A DNA stretch of 64,000 nt, taken from contig JAJEKV010000889.1 in assembly GCA_021234155.1 (NCBI GenBank), positions 1 to 64,000 of the forward strand, in the 5' to 3' direction. Source of the stretch: Isoetes taiwanensis (taxonomy: Eukaryota > Streptophyta > Lycopodiopsida > Isoetales > Isoetaceae). The notes beneath the pieces were generated by a model, which searched no databases, was not told the DNA's origin, and saw nothing but the letters and a program-made list of their open reading frames with translations. Both the position numbers and the translations under genes were made by a program. Positions 55,501 through 64,000 of the stretch are shown here, one piece after another (the first letter of the stretch is position 1; the number at the start of each line of letters is the position of its first letter).

Positions 55501-56429
55501 TTTATCAAGTGCAAACCACACCTCAGCCACAATCGCACTATCGGTGACCACCTCTTGGTGCGGCCCGCGCAACTCTATCGACAGCGGGACCAACCGGGGA
55601 TCCAACCAGCGTCCTCCTTTTGATCCTTCTAAAGCTCGGTGTTATCCTTTGTCAAGAATGGGGTCATACCACCCGCGGCGTGTCCTCAACTTCCACAAGT
55701 TGAGGTCGACTTCACGGTACCAATCGGACCACATCGGTCGCCTCACGGCTTACCAACTACGGCTAGCTAATGGCAAACAAGGCGCTGACCGGTTCTTAGA
55801 AGCCCCCAAGGCGCCTCGGCAATCGCGCTATCAACCCGGCTCCGGCAAATCAACCTCATTTGGATCAACAAGCCCAAGAGGAAATTTTTCGGGCACTTAA
55901 TCCTCCGTCACGGTAGTCAAATTGGGTTGGTCTAGTTTCGCGCCCGGACCAAGGCATCCGTCCCTTGACTATTATTGAGGAAGGACCGCGCCAGCACGCG
56001 CTTTGCGGTTGACACCCTTCCTCATGAGGGCGAAAAAAAGGTTCACTTTGCACGACTTGGAAAAGCTCATGCCAAATGTCATGCCCAAAGTTAAGCCAAA
56101 GCATTTTGAATCTCATGCAAAGGCTGCTGAAGGCGCACATTGGCAAATGTTCATGCCACCACTAGAGCTCAACAAAGACAAGATACACCTTCAACATCTC
56201 AACCTCCCGGCTCTCGGACATATCCCAATATTGCGGTAGGGTTGACTTACTCAAAAAGTTCTTTGCTTCCACGCCCGCGCCTCAGCACCCGGTGGAACCC
56301 GGCCGGATCCTTTTTCTCATGTACCTCTCGAACTCCAAGAGGAGCTTGCCAAGATCAAAATTCCTTTAAGCTTGGCAACCATTTTAAAACTTCGTCACGC
56401 TCTCAAGGACCGGTTACCACTCCCAATTT

Positions 56430-56800
56430 GTTTTGGTTTGGGGCGTGGCTACCTCTACACCCACGGTCCATGCAGCGGTGGGAAATCGACAAGTCAACCA
56501 TGTTCAAATCGATGGAGGTAGTGCGGTCAATCTCATCGCGGATAAACTCCGCCAAACAAATGGGCATCACACAACTCTTTTCGTGCCCCATATGACATCA
56601 AATTGGCTAATGGCCATATCCACGAGACCTCAAAGGCGTCACACCTATTCTTCACATCAACATTGGTGATCTCCGGCTTTCCCATGGAATTTGGGTTTGG
56701 AAAGGCTGGCGAAGATCCGGTGACTATGAAATCTTTGGTGGGAAGACCCTTTCTCCGCCCGGGCAAAGAGTATCCATTCTTGGGCCCGCGGACCGGTTAG
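56430..56800 (+). pseudogene. aspartic protease remnant
   Basis: VHAAVGNRQVNHVQIDGGSA (about 56472-56530) continues as VNLIADKLRQ. The active-site position reads D-G-G-S where most Ty3 proteases have D-S/T-G-A, a variant known from some gypsy-type pol proteins. Later KSLVGRPFLRPGKEYPF (about 56730-56780) corresponds to the 'ILGRPFL.....' C-terminal motif. Frame changes lie between. Confidence 0.7.
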
Positions 56801-57479
56801 TCATCCTGAGATGGTCATCTCAATGCCACCATGGACTTGCAAGCGAGGCGGGATCATTTACGTTGACAATGCGGAACCCCTCTCTCGGAACGATTACGAA
56901 GGCGCTCGAGAATATTTATCAAGTTCGGGGGCTCCCCTGCGGCGTGCGCCTCTGTCATCCTACCCGAATATCTTTGATCCTTGGGGAGAAATGACTCTTG
57001 ATCGGGACCGGTATGGCTGCCTTGCTTGACCCTACACGGCTCCTTGCAATCGAATCAGCAGCGTTGATCACTTTTCGGATCGCGACACTCCGCAACTCTG
57101 TTGATGTACCGCGGTCATGAAGCAACCAGCGCTAGATGGCCCGAGCAACCTCTCTTTTCACCCGCGCCAAAGTGCCCGCATCGGTTATGCTCCAACCTCA
57201 CGCACACATTGTCGGGATCTTGAAGTCATACCCCATATTCCGGACTCGAAGTCGAGATTGTGGATGTTGGCAACAATCAACTTTGTCGCATTCTTTTGCA
57301 AACCTTAGGCTCCTTATCGTAGCGGGGCCGTCCGCATTTGTTCAAAAATTCAAACACATTTTAGCACGGAGTTACAAAGATCTTGGGGAATCAACAAAAG
57401 CTTGGGGGAACTCACCATTCCTACCAAATCGATGCGACCCGGTGTAGCAGCGGCGATCTGAGGCTCAACCCTAATTACG

Positions 57480-58280
57480 TGATGGCGTCAAAGGCGGAAA
57501 TTGACAAACTCCTTCTTTGCGGGGTTTGATCTATGAGGTCAAACATTACGAATGGGTGAGCCCTATCGTCATTGCCCTTAAGCACAATGGTAAGATCGGC
57601 GTGCGTGCGTGTGGACTATCGGAAACTCAATCGGGGCCGCGGGCGTGATCATTTTCCACTTCCCTTCCGCGGACCAAGTTACGGAAGAAGTGGATTTTGG
57701 ACATGAATGTACTCCTTTATGGATGGTTTTCGGCTACAATCGGATCTCCATCAAAGAATCGATCAACTCAAGACCACTTTCACCACCAGGTAAGGTCACT
57801 TTTGCCTACAAGGTGGTTCCTTTTGGATTATCCAACTCTCCTTCAACATTTCAGCGCATCATGCTCTCGGTTTTTCATGATTTCATGAAGGAAAATCCCT
57901 TCTTGCAAATTTTTCAAGATGACTTCTCGCCTCTGAGTTCCATGGCTGACCATTTGGATAAATTGGAACTTCGTCTTCGAGAAATGTGATGAGTCAGGCA
58001 TTAGTCTCAATCGAGAAATGCACCTTTTGCGTCACTTACGGTGTTACGTTAGGCCATGTTGTCGACCAAAGCGAGGAATCACCCGATCTGCCAAAATCGG
58101 TTATTGTGCTCAAAGCTCAAGCACCAGCCAATATCAAAGAGACGCGCTCTTTCACGGGAAAGGTCAATTATTACTCCACCTTCATACACGGGTGGCGACC
58201 ATTGCGGATCCCATTCATAAACTCACGCGGGTGGCGAATCCCACGGGCTTGGAATTCCCGGGCTGCTTTCCAACGGTGAA
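57480..58280 (+). pseudogene. reverse transcriptase of the Athila/Tat-type element
   Basis: AEIDKLLLCGVIYEV-like text, SPIVIALKHNGKIG and then VDYRKLN (about 57495-57630). DHFPLPFADQV follows in a shifted frame. TFAYKVVPFGLSNSPSTFQR (57798-57857) is RT motif B, and FLQIFQDDFSPLSSMADHLD (57900-57960) sits at the active-site position: F-x-D-D as FQDD rather than FLDD. Then CTFCVTYGVTLGHVV and, in another frame, GKVNYY. Multiple frame shifts; inactive. Confidence 0.88.
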
Positions 58281-58289
58281 GCTTTTGCT

Positions 58290-58720
58290 TACTCGGAACA
58301 CACCGGTTCTTGTTCCTCCTCAATGGGACAAGCCCTTTCCGCGTTCATGTCGATGTCACCGGCGTTTGCTATTGGGCTGTTCTTTCTCAAGAATATGATG
58401 CGCTGCTTGATAAACCAAATCGCTTCGCCCGGTAGAAAACTCAATTCTGGCTGGCGCCAACTATTACGCCCGCGGGCGTGAAGCTTTGGGTCTCATTTTA
58501 CGTGTCCAGCGCTTCCGTCATTACCTTTTGGGCAGTCAAATCAAGTTCTTTGTGGACCACCAAGCACTTCTCTATTTGATCAACAAATCCGCCCACGGGC
58601 GCATTGCTTTCGTTGGGTCCTTCTTCTCAAAATTTGCTCCTTTTGAAATGGTTCATAAAGGCTGGCAAATCTCATGTTGTTCGGATTATCTTTCGCGCAT
58701 CCACCGCGGATGATCCGCAG
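58290..58720 (+). pseudogene. RNase H domain of the Athila/Tat-type element
   Basis: The open frame 58486-58713 gives GLILRVQRFRHYLLGSQIKF and FVDHQALLYLINK, then SHVV-type text and DYLSRI. This is the conserved C-terminal half of Ty3 RNase H ('HYLLG..f...tDH..L.yl....'). Confidence 0.85.
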
Positions 58721-58899
58721 CGAGGGGTCTCGGGCGCCTTCCACGATGCTCAACTCTTTTTAGTCGCGGCAACACCACATTGGTTTCATGATTTTTCGGC
58801 GGTACCTCCTCACCCGGTGCTCTTCCACCCGGAAGATGAGGCGGCTCTCTCACATGGCGACAATCCGTCGCCATCAATTTCTCCAGAGGTAAGGTGACT

Positions 58900-59990
58900 A
58901 CACCATGGTTCTTGGGACATCTCTACAAAAGGGTAAGGACACCATCCAGCCGGCTGTGTTCTACCTCATGAAGTTCGGACATTGTTGAAGCTCATCAAGG
59001 GCTCGGTGGTGGTCATTTTCATGGTGACACCGCGACGCATAAAATCCTTCTTCTTGCCGGGGTATTATTGGCCCGCGCTCTTCAAAGATGCTCCATGCGC
59101 CGCCGCGTGTGGCGGCTTGCCCGGTGGTGGGGCGCCCCGACCCGTGGCGGCTCTTCCCTTGCCCGATTCGCCCGCCACTTCCCGCCGACCAAATGGGGAA
59201 TGGACTTTGTGGGGACCTATAGATCCTCTGCAGCGGCACACTTCGTGCCGATACATTCGGTGGTTCTCGCGACTCACGCCACCAAATGGGCGGAAGCTTG
59301 TGCACTTCGGACAACAACTGCTGCAAACGCACGGCTCGAGTCCTCTATCAACAAATTATCAGCGATTCGGCTGCCCCGCGGGCTGGTCGGTGGCCCGTGG
59401 TGTTCATTTCATCAATCATACTATCAAAAGCTGGCGGATTATCTCTTGATACATCATCACAAGAGCACACCTTACTATCCTCAAGGCAATGGGTTGGCGG
59501 AAAGCACCAACAAAACTCGGTCACCATTCTCAAGAAAATTTGTGGCGCTTCCCTTGCAGTTGGCGGACAAAACTTCCCTCTTGTTCTTTGGGCCTACAAT
59601 ACTTGTTTCAAGATTGCTACGGGTCACCTCCTTTTAAATTGGTTTATGGTCGGGGAAGCTCTCATGCCCTTTGAATACATCCTTCCAACACTCCGTTTTC
59701 AAGCGGCTCTTGCTCATAATCCACCCATTTGCTCTCAAAAAGCGGGTCTATCAATTAGAAACGGTTGGATGAACTTGAAGGGATGCTTATATTCGTGTTC
59801 TTCATGGACGATTGCAAAAATCTTTACATGACAAGCGTTTGAAGACAAAAACATTCAAACAAGGAGATTTGGTTCTTCTTTATGATTCGGTACAAAATTT
59901 TTCGGGTAAACTCAAGTTTAGTTGGCTTGGCCCTTATCAAATTGTTCAAGTGGTTAGACCAAGTGTTTTCCAACTTCATTTGAATTAGAT
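58900..59990 (+). pseudogene. integrase of the Athila/Tat-type element
   Basis: The zinc-binding start EAHQGLGGGHFHGD is read in shifted frame near 58987-59030. Core pieces: KWGMDFVGTYRSS (59199-59235), then TKWAEACALRTT, then GVHFINHTIKSW (about 59402-59435), HHKSTPYYPQGNGLAESTNK (59455-59515, carrying the N-G-L-A-E-S-T-N catalytic-E block) and VTILKKICG. GREALMPFEY and, at about 59925-59945, LGPYQIV of the GPY/F C-terminal module follow. There is no chromodomain after it. Frames break at least five times. Confidence 0.85.
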
Positions 59991-60156
59991 GGCACTCCAT
60001 TACCTACATTAGTTAATGGTTTTCGTCTCAAAGCATTTCATCACCACGAGAAAGTGAACATCCAAACACGAGAGGCAGTTCAAGAATCAAACACCACGAG
60101 AAAGTGACTAGAAAGGCGGTAGATTATATTATAGTGGATTTTTTTTTTTACAAAAT

Positions 60157-60503
60157 GTGGGCGCGACCCGGCTATTTCCGCTATGGGACGCGCCCTATAT
60201 ATACAAAAGCGGGCTCGAGCCCTATCTACTAAGTCCTAAGAGGAAAAACCCTCTACTCAGGGTTGGGCGCAGAGGTGATCTTGCGGAGGAGATGGTAGAG
60301 GTTACGCTTTCGGATCCCGAAGGTGCGAGAACCACCTCCATCCCGTTGGTCTTGGTCGGGATGTTCAGCCATCCGGCACACCGGCCGTCCATGCGAATGC
60401 CGCGGTTGTGGCGGCGCCGAAGATCGAACAATTCATCTTACAAGTGATCCACTCGGCGGTTAGTCGGCATGGTGCAATCTTCGTTCAAAGCCGGGAGCCA
60501 TCT
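60157..60503 (+). repeat. LTR of a further gypsy-type element
   Basis: Begins TGTGGGCGCGACCCGG and has a TATA-like 'cctatatatacaaaag' (about 60188-60203). It ends just before TTGGCGCCATCGG (from about 60505), a tRNA-Asp-type primer-binding site. The partner LTR is not in the window, unless this one also served as 3' LTR of the preceding pol, whose C-terminus lies just upstream. Confidence 0.5.
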
Positions 60504-60504
60504 T

Positions 60505-60525
60505 GGCGCCATCGGATGCCGCCGT
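60505..60525 (+). other. primer-binding site, tRNA-Asp type
   Basis: TTGGCGCCATCGGATGCCG. The first 8-9 bases match the 3' end of plant tRNA-Asp (TGGCGCCG in complement). The element at 54229 has a closely similar site. Confidence 0.55.
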
Positions 60526-60899
60526 TTCTCTCGGTTAGTCTTATATAGCCAGCGAGGAACTCCTTGTCGGCGTGGACCAATCACACAAATGCCATAGCGT
60601 GTTTTGCAATGCAAAATTTGTTTCTAAAATGAGAATCGTTCTTCCGCATATCTAGCCATGGTACCAACCGACACATTCCTTTTAATGATATCCCGCCGAG
60701 GTTGCCCGGCATTGAATGCCATTCCTTCTTTCCACGCCCGTCCGAACATTAATGGGTGTCCTTTGCCATCTGTCACATCCGATCTTTCTTTCCGTCTCAT
60801 CCTCACCGTTCATTGCTTCTCCCTTACGTTTTTGGGGACTTAGCCAAATTTTTGCCTCTCAATCCCCTTCTTAGCATCTTTTGACTTTTGGCATCATCA

Positions 60900-63800
60900 G
60901 CGGTTCTGTTTCGCACTCTTCATACCTCTTAGCCTCGGTTATTAAGCCCTAAAACAAACCTTTTCCGTTCCTCTGCGCCTTCATCCTCCGTGCTTTCGAC
61001 TTTCGTCTTCCGCCTTTGGCATCTCTCTTCGTTACGCAAATCATTCCCATGGCTGCCCCAAGATTTTCTACACTTCAAACTCTTTGCTCCCAAGGATCCG
61101 GCCCTTTTTGCATCTGTATCCTTCTTGGCCCACTTTCCGTGAAGCCCTTGTTGGCCCCAATAAAAAGTCATTTGAGCGACACCGGCTTCTGAATTCTCTC
61201 AAATGGAACTTCCGGCTCCAAATCTGCCCGATTCGCGGCGGTTCATCGCCAATATTGTTAACGACCTTAAGGTTACACCAGCGTGGTCGATGGCACCACT
61301 ATTTCATTGACTCAACATTTGATTTTGAGGTATTTCATATTCCCTTGCACACTCCTTGTGTATCATGGTGCGCTATACGGGGATATTGATGTCCGCGAGT
61401 TTGGTGCACACGCTTATCATGCCAATGTCCATCGTCGACCAATATCGACAAGCCTCATGAGACCTTTGTTAAATTTACGTGTGCGGAAATTCCTTGGGTA
61501 TTCTATCAAGAACACCCATATCAATAAGCCTTTCTATAACCTGGTCCTCCTTGCTACACACTCCAAGCACCACATAGATTGGCCCCAAATGATGTTCTAT
61601 CGTCTTCTCAAAGAAATGGACGCCCGGGTACCACTTCCATTTCGAAGTTTACGTGGGAGGGCACTTTCAAGCCCTCATCGTCATTACTTCCCTCCCACAC
61701 CACCAAATTCTCATAATTCCACTCGGGCTCCCTTCCAATCAATCACCAAGTTGGCACATCCGCCCATCTTCCCTGGTCATGACCACGGTCACACTCATGT
61801 CCTTTGTCTCTTCCTCCGCTACACCATCCACTTCACCATTTTTCCCAAACCTCCCAAACCGGGCAGCAGCCGGTTCCACCACCACAACACCCTCGTCGGT
61901 TGTTGTATCGGTATCGGCGAGGATGCTCAAGGCTGCTTTGCTCTTAAGTTCAAGAATCCCAAAGGCGGCTCTTATGGCCCGGGGTTCCTTGGCACTTTCG
62001 AGGCCTCACGATGCGGTACACCAAGACCTTCAAGCTGCATGGCCCAAGTTGCAACTTTGGAGCCAAACTTCAAGACAAGCATGAAGCTCTCTTACAGGGC
62101 TCATGCGGATCTCAAAAGTACACAAGCTCAAGTCGACCAACTTCGCGGTCGGGGCTCGGCTCGGTCGGAAATTCAGACTCTATTGGAGCACAACAAGTCC
62201 AAAGCCGCTCTCACGGTACCAGGGCCGAAGATATTGCTAAACTCAATGCCTTGTACTTCCGGGCGTGTGAAAATTTCAGCACTCAAGTTCAAAATCTTTC
62301 AGCGGGGACGGCTCAAGTTGCCTCCTTGGCCGGCTCGGCTTTCTACCGGACCTCTCGGCTCACCTCTCTTCAAGATCGACTACAGGGAGGTGCGGCAGAA
62401 AATACTTTCGATGGCGGAGATTGCTGGGTGCCGTCTCAATACCGGGGAAATCTTCCTCGGGTCAATCCTTCTTCGAAGCGGGTCCGTGACCGATCCGCCT
62501 CCTACTCGAAAAGGAAAACCGGATCCGTGATCTCGAACAACGACTGCAACAAGCTATTGGTCTGGCGATGAGGCTCAAGCCAAACTTGGCGACCCGGACT
62601 TCAATTCTTTAAAGAATGCCGGTTGACTTCCCTGCTCCCTCCGCTATCATGATTATGTGGTTGCTCGGCGCCACCTCTTCCTTTCAAAGTGGTATGCAGG
62701 GTGATGGCCCAATGGATATCCCAGCGGCGGTGCTGATTTTTCTCGGATTTGGCGAACTCTCCATTGAAGACAAAGGGTTGTGTTGTGCCCTTGTTGTCTT
62801 TGATCTCATACTGCTTGCCCGATCCGGACTTTCTCACTTTCCGCGTGGTTCAGCCCATGGCTTATATCTTTCATGATTTCTATCTGGGTGATACGGAAAA
62901 CTTTGGCAATGGGCCCGCGCCCGGCTTTTTCGAGGTGACCCCGCTGCGCAATGGGTGCTTCGGGATAACAATCCATATCTTGCGGATCTGCTTTCGGACC
63001 AAAACTTTTCATCGAGGGTACATGCGAGCTTGCCAATCATTTATCTCTCTCGGCGAAAGCGGAGCTGGCTGCAACAAATTAGGAAGTATCTAGGACATCA
63101 GAAGATCTTCCCTATGCACAAGTCTATATGCGACACCTATTTGGTTACAATCGATTCTGAGCTGTTGGATAGCAAGGCGGTCCCCACGGGATGGGATAGC
63201 CCTCTGTCAACTCTCGGCTCTCTCCTTCTCTTTGGGATCGTTGGTGTCGGGCACTTGATCCGGATCTTGTCGATCAATTCAGGGAGGCTGCTTTCGGCAA
63301 CCCACGCATACGGGCATGGTTCCTTCTCCCTATGCTTCCACGGGCGTACCTCCCCCCGGGTTCTGACTTCCGATTGGCGCCTTCCTTTTTGGACCAAGGT
63401 CATGGATGGTCATGCGGCTGGACACCACCTCGGATCTCGACGGATCTCCGGTGGGATCCACGTTTTGTTCGCCCGATCACATTGGGAAGAAGGTGCTACT
63501 ACGGACAACACCACCAATTGGATCTACATTGCTAATGGCGTGGTTGGCAACGGCCCGCGGATGCGCTTCATGGTCTCAACACCTTCTTGCGAGCGCCTCC
63601 ACCTCACGATCCTTACGTCCATCTTCAAGCGGGGATTTTGCGCTGCCCTCAAATGCATTTTGCTAAGCTCCTTAAATCGGGGCGTCCCATTTTTCCTTTG
63701 CAATCCAAATGCGGTCCGATCGGTGCCTTTGGCCTTCGGACTGTCTCCTCATGGAGTGTCGGTACATTTCTTGGGGCCCGCCGGTGCGCCTCTGAAGACA

Positions 63801-64000
63801 TGGTGCGGCTCACCGTTTTCTTATTGATGCTGATCCGCCCTTGGCCAAAACACACCTCAAGCTCTTCAATCACGCCAAGATCTCATCAGCGGTACCATAA
63901 TGGTGCCCGTCCTCACTCCGTGAGGATCATTTTTAGGTGATGGCTTCAGCCCTCCAGAACGCTTCCTCCTTTTCTTCACTTTCGAGGTGTGGTTTGGTGG
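60900..64000 (+). pseudogene. ORF1/gag-like region of an LTR element, cut by the window end
   Basis: A long frame (61283-62530), interrupted upstream, starts from a region resembling plant transposon gag-like ORF1 proteins: FYNLVLLATHSKHHIDWPQM lies in the middle and YGDIDVREFGAHAYHANVHR near the start. Low-complexity Pro/His/Ser text follows (61680-61900). A coiled-coil-prone part then spans about 62090-62400 (HADLKSTQAQVDQL, QTLLEHNKSKAAL, AEDIAKLNALYF in two frames). Another frame, 62955-63827, has no domain I know. It follows an LTR and primer-binding site in the right order. Specific family membership is inferred from position and general character only. Confidence 0.4.

Larger units (their letters stand above)
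54229..60100 (+). mobile_element. degenerate Ty3/gypsy element of Athila/Tat type (no chromodomain)
   Basis: gag, CCHC knuckle, protease, RT, RNase H and integrase follow in Ty3 order and no chromodomain follows the integrase. At 54229-54248 'TTGGGCGCCATCGGCGTCGG' resembles the tRNA-Asp-type primer-binding site (TGGCGCCGTTGCCGGGG) used by Athila/Tat elements. Matching LTRs for this copy were not identified: upstream lie tandem units A/B, and downstream the LTR of the next element. All genes are broken. The body is GC-richer than the DNA around 48-53 kb. Confidence 0.75.

Overview
The window is nuclear plant DNA. The evidence is a nuclear succinate dehydrogenase anchor gene (SDH4), an MLO-family gene, an amino-acid-permease remnant, a PPR fragment and plant-type retrotransposons. 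The mix of a chromodomain Ty3 element, a pogo-type DDE element and a DUF7869-type element is what I would expect of a large, repeat-rich seed-free plant such as a fern or lycophyte. That placement is an inference; nothing in the sequence proves it. Most coding sequence belongs to mobile elements, and nearly all of it carries frameshifts or stop codons.

Layout. 1-5.9 kb: AT-rich DNA without a recognisable gene, holding old direct repeats, a 296-bp TRIM-like miniature retrotransposon (1711-2006, minus) and tandem repeats. 5.95-19.63 kb: a degenerate chromovirus (Ty3/gypsy with chromodomain) with two recognisable LTRs. It is split inside its reverse transcriptase by an 8.1-kb element (8571-16684) with inverted ends and TTAA on both sides. 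That inserted element is the most interesting object here. On its minus strand it carries a broken DUF7869-type protein gene. On its plus strand it carries pieces that look like a beta-class (N6-adenine/N4-cytosine) DNA methyltransferase. Between them lies a field of near-perfect palindromes of the form GTGTATTCGGAATACAC. 19.6-21.5 kb: several short tandem-repeat families.

21.6-23.05 kb: SDH4 (minus, four exons, with one apparent frame slip at a nine-base homopolymer). A complete PIF/Harbinger transposon (23054-27274, TSD TTA, 31-bp inverted repeats with one mismatch) sits 124 bp upstream of the SDH4 start codon. It contains a broken transposase, a broken Myb/SANT partner gene and, between them, one exon of a class-3 lipase gene with its splice sites intact, apparently captured host DNA. 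27.6-30.1 kb: a pogo-like DDE transposase gene with a long charged C-terminal extension, followed within a few bases by a PPR gene fragment (30.1-30.6 kb).

32.3-35.0 kb: an MLO-family seven-transmembrane gene with many exons in order but with lesions in exon 2, so probably a pseudogene. 37.0-37.7 kb: an amino-acid-permease pseudogene. 37.7-41.3 kb: no gene recognised. 41.5-46.6 kb (minus): a GC-rich, decayed LINE (coiled-coil ORF1, endonuclease, reverse transcriptase) with a SINE-like segment at its 3' side. 46.7-53.57 kb: two head-to-tail units sharing the same ends (5.6 kb and 1.26 kb), the longer with a very T-rich interior. 54.2-60.1 kb: a degenerate Ty3/gypsy element of the Athila/Tat type (gag, protease, RT, RNase H, integrase, no chromodomain). 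60.15-64.0 kb: the LTR, primer-binding site and ORF1-like region of another LTR element, cut by the window end.

Likely host genes are SDH4, MLO, the permease remnant and the PPR fragment. Everything else reads as layered, nested transposable elements.
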